A DNA stretch of 64,000 nt from Actinomadura fibrosa (GTDB lineage Bacteria > Actinomycetota > Actinomycetes > Streptosporangiales > Streptosporangiaceae), in NCBI RefSeq assembly GCF_900659615.1, contig NZ_CAACUY010000030.1:1-64000 (forward strand), read 5' to 3'. Positions 9,201 to 17,030 of this stretch are shown one piece after another. The position numbers were made by a program, and so were the translations under genes. Every line of letters begins with the position of its first letter. Position 1 is the first letter of the stretch. The notes beneath the pieces were generated by a model. It did no database searches. It was not told where the DNA came from and was given only the letters and a program-made list of their open reading frames with translations.

Positions 9201-9496
9201 ACCTCCTGCGCGTCCCCTTCGGCCGTGCCGGGCGGGCGCGCCTTCGTGAAGCTGCCGGTCGCGTAGACGGTGTTCCCGACCGTCGCCATGCTCCAGACGA
9301 CGCCGTTGACCTGCCAGGTCGGCAGCGGGTCGGCGCTCACCGTCGCGGGCGTCCCGGACGGCGGGTCGGTGTCGGCTCCGGCCGGCGCGGCGGGCAGGGC
9401 GGAGGTGCCGAGCAGCGCCGCCGACAGCGCGGCGAGGACCGCCACCGCCGTTCTGCGGACGCGCGGCACGCGCGGGTGCGAAAGTACGAGTCTCAC
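6224..9496 (-). CDS. Secreted multidomain beta-propeller/LamG/PKD protein
   Basis: A 1090-residue exported protein. The signal peptide is at about 1-40. Residues about 45-490 repeat the blades of its downstream paralogue (VYVGGEFTEVDGQARDHVAA and similar), followed by an Fn3-like segment at about 495-585. The extra C-terminal half is absent from the paralogue. It contains a LamG/concanavalin-like domain at about 590-790 (SAYWRLGESSGPAYDYAG), a PKD domain at about 797-875 (AYAWDFGDGQTGTGAKPSHT) and a jelly-roll-like C-terminal domain at about 880-1090. LamG and PKD modules usually bind carbohydrate or mediate contacts in large surface proteins. No catalytic motif is recognised. The GTG start has AGGGGA upstream and overlaps a leader uORF stop. 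Its place inside a polysaccharide locus suggests a matrix or capsule-binding role. Confidence 0.87.
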   Translation of the reverse strand: MRLVLSHPRVPRVRRTAVAVLAALSAALLGTSALPAAPAGADTDPPSGTPATVSADPLPTWQVNGVVWSMATVGNTVYATGSFTKARPPGTAEGDAQEVARQNILAFDLTTGGLVTSFDHALNGQGLRIVASPDGKRVYVGGEFTEVDGQARDHVAAFDTATGALSTSFAPSVSAKVRGIAATDTTVYLGGNFFNVNGKSRTRLAAVKAADGSNIDTWKPTADDDEVFALALAPGGSRVLVGGRFQTLNGAAQVGIGAVDATTGASAPWSSKPIPKKASSSNYSYVTDLFVSGDTVYGAADGEGYHWFDGRFAAKAGTGDLVWLDNCYGATYGMFVQGQSVYSVSHAHDCASLGAFPETSPQTWHRTLAETTYPTGTDKAAPGSNSNYSGQPIPSLLHWFPTLSQGSFTGQYQAAWAVTGNDKYVALGGEFPRVNGKAQQGLVRFATKDAAPNKVGPESDEIGTPVATSLGDGSVRLAWSTTWDMDNASLKYEVLRDGGTTPVGTVTKTSTFWSKPSAVFYDKSAPGGTAHTYKVRAVDAAGNAATSAASNSVTPSGSGTPGPYSGEISADGPSAYWRLGESSGPAYDYAGSNDLTLGSGTTRGQAGAVTGDADRAVTFNGTSNGTSGSGSAAAPQTFSVEAWVKTTSTSGGKIIGYGNSATGLSSSYDRQLYLTNDGRAVFGVYPGSVKTIQSGTGLNNGQWHHVVGTLDADAGLKLFVDGQQVAADATVKSAQAYSGYWRVGGDNLSGWTNKPTSNFLNGTLDEVAVYPRALSAAEAARHYGLGKGTVQPNQPPVAAFTSSCDQLACAFDGSGSTDDGTVAAYAWDFGDGQTGTGAKPSHTYATAGDYTVKLTVTDDRGVTNTVTRTVTATSTTLAADAFGRTVASGFGTADTGGAWTSVGAAGATSVSGGAGRITLGSTTASAGNYLNGVSAGGSDLTLTLATDKEGTGNGVYVWAAGRRVSGAGEYRARVRLRPSGVVSFQLSRTDASNAETAIGTEQTVQGLTYAPGTPLHLRVQVTGAAPTTLKAKVWADGATEPADWQLTGTDATAGLQTAGSVGVRAYLAGNATNAPVVVSVDDLTAVRATG

Positions 9497-9542
9497 TGGG
9501 TGGTTCCCCTGACCATCAAGCCCCCGTGGCCCCCACGGTCAC
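9493..9542 (-). promoter_or_regulatory. Leader of the long propeller gene: hairpin plus coupled 7-codon uORF
   Basis: The counterpart of the 6000-6049 leader. It has an imperfect inverted repeat (9526-9542), a G-rich ribosome-binding site, and a 7-codon frame MVRGTTQ (9493-9516) whose TGA overlaps the main GTG start. The core ATGG-CAGGGGA is shared with the paralogue, as is the total spacing. Confidence 0.6.
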
Positions 9543-9646
9543 GGAAGTAAAGGCAGAGTAACCGAGTGGCAATGTCTACACTGGGCTCCTCCCGCTTGAC
9601 ATTCCAGGAATCCGCCCCTTCAGGACGAAACAAGGAGAGAAGCCGC

Positions 9647-10231
9647 ATGTCCCATCGGGGAGCGCGCCCGGCCAGGTTCTTCGTCGCGACGGGCGCGGCG
9701 CTCGCCCTCGCGCTCGCGGCCGCCGGCTGCTCGGGCGGGGGGAAGAAGGCCGAGGGCAAGGGCACCCCGCCCCCGCCGCCGAGCGCGCAGCCGGAGTCCG
9801 AGGCCAACGCCGCGCCCGGCTCGCTGACCCTGAAGTCCACGACGGGGCTGCGCAAGCCGGTCACCTACAGCGACAAGGTCACCGTGGCGATCAGCGACAT
9901 CCGCTACGTCAAGACCAAGGGCCAGGGGCCCGGCGAGGTCGCCGGCAAGACCCTCACGATCTTCACGCTGCGCTTCACCAACGGCTCGGCGCAGCCGCTC
10001 GACCTCAACAAGGTCCGGGTCATCGCCCGGTACGCCCCGAAGGGCGCCGAGGCCAGCCCGACGTCCTACGCGAACATCAACGACTTCTACGGGACGGTCG
10101 CGGCGGGCAAGCAGCGGTCCGCGTCCTACGCCTTCGACCTGCCCACGACGGGCTACAAGTCGGTCGTCGTCGGCGTCAGCTTCGACAGCAAGCACAAGAC
10201 CGCGCTGTTCGCCGGCTCCCTGCACCACTGA
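9647..10231 (+). CDS. Lipoprotein with DUF4352-like beta-sandwich
   Basis: A 194-residue lipoprotein. The signal peptide is at 1-24 with a lipobox-like LAAAGC, followed by a Gly/Lys/Pro-rich linker. The folded part (about residues 60-194) has the strand pattern of the DUF4352/telokin-like family (TLTIFTLRFTNGSAQPLDLN), often found in secreted actinobacterial proteins of unknown role. The ATG at 9647 follows AGGAGAG at the right distance, so an in-frame ATG 27 codons upstream is rejected. It is divergent from the propeller gene and lies ahead of the beta-helix gene. No enzyme motif is visible. Confidence 0.8.
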   Translation: MSHRGARPARFFVATGAALALALAAAGCSGGGKKAEGKGTPPPPPSAQPESEANAAPGSLTLKSTTGLRKPVTYSDKVTVAISDIRYVKTKGQGPGEVAGKTLTIFTLRFTNGSAQPLDLNKVRVIARYAPKGAEASPTSYANINDFYGTVAAGKQRSASYAFDLPTTGYKSVVVGVSFDSKHKTALFAGSLHH

Positions 10232-10316
10232 GGGAATGCCCTACGGGAGTGGCCGTGCGGGTTTCGCGTGGGTACGGTCAATGACTGACGGTTTCCCGGG
10301 GGTGAAGGGTCACGCC

Positions 10317-12128
10317 ATGTCGTACAGCTCGCACCGGACCCTGATCGTCAGAGTCCTCGCTCTGCCGGTGATCGCCGGCGTCGGGTTCCTCGGCTGGCAC
10401 CTCCCGCTGACCCACGACGGCCCGCCCGCCCCCGCCGCGCCTCCCGGCCCGCCCGGCGCCGCGGCCGTCGGCACCACGTCCTACAAGGTCCCGGACCACG
10501 CCCTCTTCGTGTCCCCCTCGGGCCGCGACGGGGCGAAGGGCACGAAGAAGGACCCGCTGCGGACGGTCGGCAAGGCGATCGCGAAGGCCCGCTCCAAGGA
10601 CACGGTCGTCCTGCGCGGGGGCGTCTACCACGAGACCGTGACCGTCCCGGCGGGCAAGCGGCTGACGATCCAGGCGTACCCGCGCGAGGCCGTCTGGTTC
10701 GACGGCAGCTCGCCCGTCACCGGCTGGACGCAGCAGGGCGGCGCCTGGGTGAAGGACGGCTGGACCACCAGGTTCGACGCCAGCCCCACCTACACCGCCG
10801 GGGCCCCGGAGAGCGGCGACGAGGACTTCCGGTTCGTCTCCCCCGACCACCCCATGGCCGCGCACCCCGACCAGCTCTGGGTGGACGGCGCCGCGCAGCG
10901 GCAGGTGAGGTCGCGGGACGGCGTCGAGAACGGCGCCTTCCACGTCGACGAGGGCGCGAAGCGGCTGTCCCTGGGCACCGACCCGCGCGGGCACGACGTC
11001 CGCGCGAGCACGCTCGCCGAGGCGATCACGATCCGCGGCGAGGGCTCGCGGCTCCGCGGGATCGGCGTGCGGCGCTACGCGACCTCGCTGCCCCAGATGG
11101 GCAGCGTGAAGGTCGCCGCCCCCGGCGTCACCGTCGAGAACGTCGTGGTGAACGACTCGTCCACGACCGGGCTGAGCGTCCTCGCCGCGCACGCGCGCGT
11201 ACGGAGCGTCACCACGCAGCGCAACGGCCTGCTCGGCATCCACGCCAACTACGCCGACGACCTGCGCGTGGAGTCGTCCCGGAGCACCGGCAACAACGTC
11301 GAGCGGTTCAAGTACTCGCCGGTGTCGGGCGGCGTGAAGGTCACCCGGTCGCGGAAGGTCGCCGTGGTCGGCAGCGTCGTCGCCGACAACCTCGGCAAGG
11401 GCGTCTGGATGGACGAGTCCGTCTACGACATCACGCTCACCGGCGACCGGATCCTCCGCAACGCCGACCACGGCGTGGCGCTGGAGCTGAGCGCCAAGGC
11501 CGTGGTCGCGGGCAACATCGTCACCGGCAACCAGGGCGACGGCCTGAAGGTCAACGACACCTCCGACGTGCAGATCTGGAACAACACGCTGGCCGGGAAC
11601 GGCCGCACGGTCCACCTCGTCCAGGACCGGCGCCGCCGCGACGACCCCGCGACGCCCGGGCGCGACCCCCGCCAGAAGGGCGCCGACCCGGCCATGACCT
11701 GGCGGATCGGCCGGATCACCGTCAGCAACAACACGCTCGCCGACCCCCGCCCCGGCACGCCCTGCCTGCTGTGCGTGGAGGACGCGACCGGGGAGCGCTC
11801 GGCCGGGCAGATGAACCTGTCCGTCAACGGCAACCTCTACGTCCGCCCGCCCGAGGGCGGCGGTGACGGCGGCGAGGCGCTCGTCCTGTGGCGGAAGCCG
11901 TCCGGACCGGTCTCTTACTCCGACCTTGACCGGTTCCGGTCAGCGACCGGCCAGGAGGCGCGCGGCCAGTCCTCCGCCTCCGCCGCCGCGGCCGATGGCG
12001 AGGGCGCCCTCGAACGGAGGGTCGAGGGCGGCGCCGACGCGAACACCGCGCTGCCGCTGCCCGGGTTCGTCGCGAAGCTCCTCGGCAAGCCCGAAGGCGC
12101 CCGCCATGTGGGCGCCTGGCACGTCTGA
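10317..12128 (+). CDS. Secreted right-handed beta-helix protein
   Basis: A 603-residue protein from the ATG at 10317, which follows GAAGGG; an in-frame ATG at 10281 is the alternative. An N-terminal hydrophobic segment (LIVRVLALPVIAGVGFLGWH) serves as signal or anchor. From about residue 60 the VSPSGRDGAKGTKKDPLRTV motif typical of pectate-lyase-like proteins begins. Residues about 230-430 contain repeated short strands (VTVENVVVNDSSTTGLSV, VEVSSRSTGNN-like) typical of parallel beta-helix repeats. Relatives include polysaccharide lyases and C5-epimerases, and also non-catalytic adhesins. A role in processing the local exopolysaccharide is plausible. The active site cannot be assigned. Confidence 0.8.
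   Translation: MSYSSHRTLIVRVLALPVIAGVGFLGWHLPLTHDGPPAPAAPPGPPGAAAVGTTSYKVPDHALFVSPSGRDGAKGTKKDPLRTVGKAIAKARSKDTVVLRGGVYHETVTVPAGKRLTIQAYPREAVWFDGSSPVTGWTQQGGAWVKDGWTTRFDASPTYTAGAPESGDEDFRFVSPDHPMAAHPDQLWVDGAAQRQVRSRDGVENGAFHVDEGAKRLSLGTDPRGHDVRASTLAEAITIRGEGSRLRGIGVRRYATSLPQMGSVKVAAPGVTVENVVVNDSSTTGLSVLAAHARVRSVTTQRNGLLGIHANYADDLRVESSRSTGNNVERFKYSPVSGGVKVTRSRKVAVVGSVVADNLGKGVWMDESVYDITLTGDRILRNADHGVALELSAKAVVAGNIVTGNQGDGLKVNDTSDVQIWNNTLAGNGRTVHLVQDRRRRDDPATPGRDPRQKGADPAMTWRIGRITVSNNTLADPRPGTPCLLCVEDATGERSAGQMNLSVNGNLYVRPPEGGGDGGEALVLWRKPSGPVSYSDLDRFRSATGQEARGQSSASAAAADGEGALERRVEGGADANTALPLPGFVAKLLGKPEGARHVGAWHV
12095..12117. terminator. Hairpin overlapping beta-helix gene 3' end
   Basis: A perfect 8-bp stem (12095-12102 with 12110-12117) and 7-nt loop inside the last codons of the beta-helix gene. 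Only 9 nt separate that gene from the convergent sulfotransferase, so this is the likely shared terminator. Confidence 0.5.
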
Positions 12129-12137
12129 GGTCTGTCT

Positions 12138-13022
12138 TCAGGGACGGGTCCAGGGGAAGGTGCGGCCCAGGAGGGCCTCCAGGTCGGCGTTGAACGGGGC
12201 GTAGTGCTCGGCCAGGCTCCGCCGCGTCTCCGGCTTCAGGTCCTGGCTCGGCGCGGCGTTCCAGACCCGGGTCGCGGACGGCGGCAGCGGCGCGGGCGGC
12301 AGCCCGAGGAAGGCCGCCACCTCGTCGCAGCTCCGCTGCGGGTCGGCGTAGAACTCCTCGGCCGCCAGCACCTTGATCCGCTCGGCGGGGAAGTGCGCCA
12401 TCCAGCGCCGCAGGTGCGGCGCGTACTCGCCCTGGGCCCGGTAGGACTGCTGCTCGTGCGCGTAGCTGCGGTAGCCGGTGCCGGCCGCGACGCGCTCGGC
12501 CTCCCCGGCCAGGCGGCCGGGCTCGGCGGCGAGGGCGTCCTCGAACGAGGCGAGCTCCTCGGCGTGCTGCCTGCGCCGCTCGCGGTAGTGCGAGAACGCG
12601 CGCTCGACCGGGTCGCGGAGGATGAGCAGGATCCTGGCGTGCGGGACGTCGCGCCCCGCGCGCTCCGCCGCGAGCGGATGGAACAGGTAGTAGGGCGAGC
12701 CCTCCCCCACCTTCCGCGACCGGCGGCGGGCGGCCGCCGGGAAGTGCGACCTGTACCACGCCCGGCCGCGGTCGTAGTGGGAGTCGAAGTAGTGGACGCC
12801 CTTGGTGTCGTTCGCCTTGGGCAGCAGCCGCGCGCCCGGGAACAGCGGCATGATCCCGGGATGCCCGAGTAGCGTGTAGTACAGCGAGGTCGAGCCTCCT
12901 CGCTTCGCGCCGATCAGCAGGAAGTCGGGGTCGGGGCGCAGCGGGGCCGTGCCCATCCCGTACCCCCGGATCGCCGTGCGGCCCGCGGCGATCACCGGCC
13001 CGGGCAGCGTCGCGGTTATCAC
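12138..13022 (-). CDS. PAPS-dependent sulfotransferase
   Basis: A 294-residue protein of the heparan-sulfate-type sulfotransferase family. The 5'-phosphosulfate loop is FLLIGAKRGGSTSLYYTL (about residues 34-51) and the 3'-phosphate motif is ILLILRDPVERAFSHYRE (about 138-155), with the conserved Arg and Ser that bind PAPS. Such enzymes move sulfate from PAPS to hydroxyl or amino groups of glycans or small molecules. The GTG at 13022 has GAGG too close to it. An internal ATG at 12956 (MGTAPLRPD) with an upstream GGGGGTACGGG is a good alternative start. Its presence with cysD, cysN and cysQ in the same locus supports sulfation of the exopolysaccharide. The acceptor is unknown. Confidence 0.88.
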   Translation of the reverse strand: MITATLPGPVIAAGRTAIRGYGMGTAPLRPDPDFLLIGAKRGGSTSLYYTLLGHPGIMPLFPGARLLPKANDTKGVHYFDSHYDRGRAWYRSHFPAAARRRSRKVGEGSPYYLFHPLAAERAGRDVPHARILLILRDPVERAFSHYRERRRQHAEELASFEDALAAEPGRLAGEAERVAAGTGYRSYAHEQQSYRAQGEYAPHLRRWMAHFPAERIKVLAAEEFYADPQRSCDEVAAFLGLPPAPLPPSATRVWNAAPSQDLKPETRRSLAEHYAPFNADLEALLGRTFPWTRP

Positions 13023-13091
13023 CTCGCCAGGCTAGGGCCCCGCCCGCCGCCCTTATCCTGGGTTTCGTTTTTTCCCGCGCCAGGAGCCGTC

Positions 13092-14450
13092 ATGACCGTG
13101 AAGGGCCTGTTCCCCCGCCGGGCGCCCGCACCGCCGAGCGCCGGCCGGTGGACGCTCGCGCTGCCGCTCGCGCTCATGCTCGCCAGCGACTACAAGCTGC
13201 GCAGCAGGGAGGTCGACCAGGCCGTCGGCGGCAGCGCCGACCTCACGGTGCTGGTGGAGGTCGCCGTCTACGGCATGGCCGCCATGTACCTCGTGTACCT
13301 GTTCGGGCTGCGGCCCCCGACCCGCCGCACGACGGGCCTGCTCTTCGCCGCCTGGGCGTTCTGCGGGTACGTCGCCTTCTCCGCGCTGTGGTCGCCGTTC
13401 AAGTCCCTGGGCGTCGTGCGCGGCGCCCAGCTCCTGATCACGATGTTCGTGGCGCACACGCTGGCGACCCGGGCAACCCCCGCCGACCTGCGCCGGCTGG
13501 CCCACGTGTTCATCGTGATCGTGCTCGGCTCGGTCGCGATCGGCGTCGCCCATCCGTTCCCGCGCACCTCGCACACCGAGGACCGCTTCAACTGGCTGTA
13601 CGTCCACCCCGTGATCGCGGGCGTGTACCTCGGGCTCGCGGTGCTGCTCACGATCGGCTACCTGATCCGCTGGACGACCCCCCGCGACCGGCTCTGGCAC
13701 CCGGCCGTCTACGCCGGGGCCCTGCTCGTCCTCACCGGCGCCCTGGTCGCCACCGGCACGCGCGGCGCGGCGCTCGGCTGCGCGGCGGGGCTGATCGTCC
13801 TGCTGGCCACCGCGCGGGGCCCGCGGGGCCGGGTGGACGTGGTGGTCCTGGGCGCCGCCGTCGCCGTCCTCGGCGTCCTCGGCTTCTCCGACAGGATCCT
13901 GGCGTTCGTGGAGCGCGGCGAGACGGCCGAGAAGCTGGCCTCGCTCAACTCCCGCACCGAGCTGTGGTCGCTGGCGATGAAGGCGTACGCGGAGTCCCCG
14001 ATCTTCGGCCGCGGCCTCGGGGCGTCGCGCGGGCTGTTCCTGGACGACATCGGCCTCGGCGGCGGGCACAACGCGTTCATCAACGCGCTGGTGGACAACG
14101 GCGCGGTCGGCGCCGGGCTGTTCGCGGCGCTGCTGCTGACGCTCGGGTTCGTGCTGCTGCTGCTCGCCCGGCACCGGGAGCTGCGGGCCGACGCGGGGAT
14201 GCTGCTCGGCGTCCTCGGCTTCTTCCTGGCCGACAGCATGACCACCGAGGGGCTGGCGGCCCCCGCCAACGTCTCCGGCATCTGGCTGCTGCTGCTCGTC
14301 GCCTGGACCGAGGTCCTGCGGCGCCGCGGCGGCGTTCACATGGACGCGGCCCCGGCCGCAGCGGGCTCGGCCATCGCCGGTCCCGCCGCCGCGGGCTCAG
14401 CCGTGCCGACGGCGGCCCCGCAGGTAGAGGACGCCGCTCACCACTCCTAG
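13092..14450 (+). CDS. O-antigen polymerase/ligase-like membrane protein
   Basis: A 452-residue integral membrane protein with about ten to twelve hydrophobic segments. It has the Wzy_C/O-antigen ligase signature: a loop with NSRTELWSLAMKAYAESPIF (about 297-316), followed by GRGLGASRG and GGHNAFINALVDNGAVGAGL. This family joins lipid-linked repeat units on the outer face of the membrane, either polymerising them (Wzy) or ligating them. The start follows CAGGAG. With the Wzz-like protein and the priming transferase it completes most of a Wzy-dependent pathway. The 3' end overlaps the convergent gene by 54 nt, coding for an Ala/Pro-rich tail. Confidence 0.85.
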   Translation: MTVKGLFPRRAPAPPSAGRWTLALPLALMLASDYKLRSREVDQAVGGSADLTVLVEVAVYGMAAMYLVYLFGLRPPTRRTTGLLFAAWAFCGYVAFSALWSPFKSLGVVRGAQLLITMFVAHTLATRATPADLRRLAHVFIVIVLGSVAIGVAHPFPRTSHTEDRFNWLYVHPVIAGVYLGLAVLLTIGYLIRWTTPRDRLWHPAVYAGALLVLTGALVATGTRGAALGCAAGLIVLLATARGPRGRVDVVVLGAAVAVLGVLGFSDRILAFVERGETAEKLASLNSRTELWSLAMKAYAESPIFGRGLGASRGLFLDDIGLGGGHNAFINALVDNGAVGAGLFAALLLTLGFVLLLLARHRELRADAGMLLGVLGFFLADSMTTEGLAAPANVSGIWLLLLVAWTEVLRRRGGVHMDAAPAAAGSAIAGPAAAGSAVPTAAPQVEDAAHHS

Positions 14451-15467
14451 CAGGACCAGCCCGGCGAGGGCCCCGGTGCCGATCAGCCCGCCGGGCGGCC
14501 CCGAGTCGGACGGAAGCGAGACCGGCGACTGGTCGGCGACGGGCGTCGAACCGGCCGACGGCGCCCCGCCCGCCGAGGCCGTGCCGGTCACGGCGGGCAG
14601 GTCGACGACGCGGAACATCGGCCGCGTCCCCGGGTCGGCGATCACGACGCGCCTGCCGTCCGGCGCGACCGCGAACGCGGAGCCGCCCATCTTCACCGCC
14701 GTCCGGACGACCTGGGTGACCTTCTCCCTGATCCCTCCCAGGACCCGCACGTCCCGCGGGGTCTTGAGGATCACGCGGCCGTCGCGCGCGAACTCCCCGC
14801 CGCGGACGGGGAAGGTCAGCGTCCGGAGCCGGGTGAGGGCGTTCTGCTGCGGCCCGAGGACGCCCGGGAGCGCGAACACCCCGGCGGCCGTCGGGTCCTT
14901 GGTGATGATGTAGACGCGGCTCTCCGCCGGGTCCGCGAGCAGCGCGCCGCCCAGGTGGCCGCCGTCCGGGTACTTCAACCTGAACGACTTGACCTGGAGC
15001 GCGCCCGACGCCAGCGCGGCGGGCTCGGCGACCCGGTGCAGGGTGAGGCTCCCGGCGCGGCCCTGGTCGAGGTCGCCGACGAACAGCCCCGGCTCGCCCG
15101 AGCCGTTCTTGACGATCGTGATGGCGTTCAGGCGCGCACCGGTCACGGCGGGGAAGGTGTAGGACGCGCGAGTGCGGCCGCGGGCGTCCAGGGCGAACAG
15201 CATCGGACGCCCGGACGCGGTGCCGATCGTCCACCAGATGTCGGGGTGGCGGACGCCCGCGACGAGCCCCGCGGGAACGGCGAGCCGCGGGTCGGCCGGG
15301 CGGAACGCCGCCGTCGCGGAGGCGGTGCTGGTGACGGCGGGACGCGGTGTGGGCGCCCGGTTCCCTTCGACCTGGGCGCCCGCGGCGGCCGCCGAGGCCG
15401 TCAGGACCACGAGCGTCACCGCCGCGCTGCCTGCGGCGGCGAGCGCACTGGGGTGGTGTGCTCTCAC
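14397..15467 (-). CDS. Exported beta-propeller-like protein with C-terminal membrane anchor
   Basis: A 356-residue protein with a signal peptide (about residues 5-32, core GSAAVTLVVLTASAAAAGA). The middle region has propeller-like strands (VYIITKDPTAAGVFALPG, AVAPDGRRVVIADPGTRPMF). The C-terminal hydrophobic helix (GALAGLVLLGVVSGVLYLRG) is followed by RRRHG. The tail layout resembles a sortase sorting signal, but the preceding SLPSDSG is not a canonical LPxTG, so a simple membrane anchor is more likely. I chose the GTG at 15467 because the upstream in-frame ATG would put 19 hydrophilic residues before the signal peptide. Function unknown. It lies between the polymerase and rmlC. Confidence 0.72.
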   Translation of the reverse strand: MRAHHPSALAAAGSAAVTLVVLTASAAAAGAQVEGNRAPTPRPAVTSTASATAAFRPADPRLAVPAGLVAGVRHPDIWWTIGTASGRPMLFALDARGRTRASYTFPAVTGARLNAITIVKNGSGEPGLFVGDLDQGRAGSLTLHRVAEPAALASGALQVKSFRLKYPDGGHLGGALLADPAESRVYIITKDPTAAGVFALPGVLGPQQNALTRLRTLTFPVRGGEFARDGRVILKTPRDVRVLGGIREKVTQVVRTAVKMGGSAFAVAPDGRRVVIADPGTRPMFRVVDLPAVTGTASAGGAPSAGSTPVADQSPVSLPSDSGPPGGLIGTGALAGLVLLGVVSGVLYLRGRRRHG

Positions 15468-15514
15468 AGTGTGACGTCCATCTCTGCCGGGGGCCGTGTG
15501 GCATTCTTGCGCAT

Positions 15515-16114
15515 GTGGATCCACTCGGCATCAAAGGTACTTACTTGTTCACCCCTCCCGTGCACGGTGACCAGCGGGGGTCCTTCCATGAGTGGTTCCG
15601 GGGCGACCTGGTGCGCGAACGGCTCGGGCACGACCTGAGCCTGGCGCAGGCGAACTGCTCGGTGTCGTCCCGGGGGGTGCTCCGCGGCGTCCACTTCGCC
15701 GACGTACCGCCGGGGCAGGCGAAGTACATCACGTGCCTGCGGGGCGCGATCATGGACGTCGTCGTCGACCTGCGCGTCGGCTCGCCGACCTTCGCCCAGT
15801 GGGAGCTCGTCCGGCTGGACGACGAGTCCAGGGCCTGCCTCTACATCGCCGAGGGCATCGGGCACGGTTTCATGGCGCTCACCGACGAGGCCACCACGAT
15901 CTACCTCTGCTCGGAGCCGTACGCGCCGGCCCGCGAGCACGGCATCCACCCGCTCGACCCCGAGGTGGGCATCGAGTGGCCGCGGGACGTCGACCCCGTC
16001 CTGTCGGACAAGGACGCGAAGGCCCCGACCCTGGAGGAGGCGCACGCCTCCGGCCTCCTCCCGGACTACCAGGAGTGCCTCGACTACTACGCGAAGCTCG
16101 CCGGCCGCGGCTGA
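15515..16114 (+). CDS. rmlC: dTDP-4-dehydrorhamnose 3,5-epimerase
   Basis: A 199-residue cupin of the RmlC family. It has GVLRGVHFADVPPGQAKYIT (catalytic His region, about residues 54-73), a central MDVVVDLRVGSPTF strand and the YIAEGIGHGFMALTDEATTIY segment carrying the second conserved His and the catalytic Tyr region. It converts dTDP-4-keto-6-deoxyglucose to the L-lyxo isomer, the third step of dTDP-L-rhamnose synthesis. The GTG at 15515 gives the usual RmlC N-terminus, but no good ribosome-binding site precedes it, so the start is less certain than the identity. It is convergent with rmlD. Confidence 0.92.
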   Translation: MDPLGIKGTYLFTPPVHGDQRGSFHEWFRGDLVRERLGHDLSLAQANCSVSSRGVLRGVHFADVPPGQAKYITCLRGAIMDVVVDLRVGSPTFAQWELVRLDDESRACLYIAEGIGHGFMALTDEATTIYLCSEPYAPAREHGIHPLDPEVGIEWPRDVDPVLSDKDAKAPTLEEAHASGLLPDYQECLDYYAKLAGRG

Positions 16115-16123
16115 GCCGTCGCC

Positions 16124-16144
16124 CGGCCCGCGCGGTACGGGCCG
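16124..16144. terminator. Hairpin between convergent rmlC and rmlD
   Basis: A 7-bp perfect stem (16124-16130 with 16138-16144) and a 7-nt loop in the 43-nt gap between the two stop codons, without a U-tract. Confidence 0.45.
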
Positions 16145-16157
16145 CCGCCGGGGGCTC

Positions 16158-17030
16158 CTAGGACGCCCAGGCGGCGCGCAGGGCAGGCCAGGCGGCATGG
16201 AGGGCGTTCCGCCAGTCGCGCATCGGGGCCAGGCCCGCCTCCGCCCACCGCCCGTGCCCGAGGACGCTGAACGCCGGCCGGGCGGCGGGCCGCCGGAACC
16301 GCCCGCTCGTCGTCGGCCGCACCCGCTCCGGGTCGAGGCCGAGCAGCGCGAACACCTCGCGCGCCAGCCCGTACCAGGACGTGGACCCGCCGTTCGTCCC
16401 GTGGTACACCCCGGGCGGCGCCGCCGAGGCCGCCAGCGCGACGAGCCGGTCGGCGAGGTCGCCCGTCCAGGTGGGCTGCCCGACCTGGTCGTCGACGACC
16501 TCGACCGAGTCGCGCTCGCCCGCCAGCCGCGCCATCGTCCGGACGAAGCTGCCGCCGTGCGCGCCGTACAGCCACTCGGTCCGCACCACGTAGCCGCGCT
16601 CGTAGCCGAGGACGGCCCGCTCCCCCACGAGCTTCGTGCGCCCGTAGGCGTTGATCGGGCCGACCGGGGCGTCCTCCGGGTAGGGGTCGCGGGCCGTCCC
16701 GTCCAGGACGTAGTCGGTGGAGACGTGGACCAGCCGCGCGCCGACCTCGGCGCAGCCCGCGGCGAGCGACTCGACGGCGGTGCCGTTGACGGCGAGCGCC
16801 TCGTCCTCGTGCGCCTCGGCGTCGTCGACGGCCGTCCAGGCCGCGCAGTTCACGACGACGGACGGGCGGTGCCGCCGCAGCGCGTCCCGCACCGCGGCGG
16901 CGTCGGTCAGGTCCAGCTCGTCCCGGCGTGGCGCGAGGACGTCCCCGCCGACCGAGGCGGGGTCCTCCTTGAGGCGCGCGAGGAGGTCGGTTCCGAGCAT
17001 CCCGCCGGAACCGGTGACGAGCCAGGTCAC
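16158..17030 (-). CDS. rmlD: dTDP-4-dehydrorhamnose reductase
   Basis: A 290-residue short-chain dehydrogenase/reductase that uses NAD(P)H to reduce the 4-keto group and gives dTDP-L-rhamnose. It opens with TWLVTGSGGMLGTDLLARL (GxxGxxG nucleotide fold, residues 2-20). The substrate-side motifs NCAAWTAVDDAE (about 66-77) and STDYVLDG (about 102-109) and the catalytic YGRTK (about 129-133) are present. The GTG start is backed by GGAGGACG and overlaps the rmlB stop by 4 nt, so the two are translationally coupled. Confidence 0.93.
   Translation of the reverse strand: MTWLVTGSGGMLGTDLLARLKEDPASVGGDVLAPRRDELDLTDAAAVRDALRRHRPSVVVNCAAWTAVDDAEAHEDEALAVNGTAVESLAAGCAEVGARLVHVSTDYVLDGTARDPYPEDAPVGPINAYGRTKLVGERAVLGYERGYVVRTEWLYGAHGGSFVRTMARLAGERDSVEVVDDQVGQPTWTGDLADRLVALAASAAPPGVYHGTNGGSTSWYGLAREVFALLGLDPERVRPTTSGRFRRPAARPAFSVLGHGRWAEAGLAPMRDWRNALHAAWPALRAAWAS

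Noticed and set aside
6221..9550. 1109-codon + strand frame opposite the long propeller gene
   Set aside because: Same shadow effect: composition is Arg/Val/Gly/Asp-biased and there is no domain signature.
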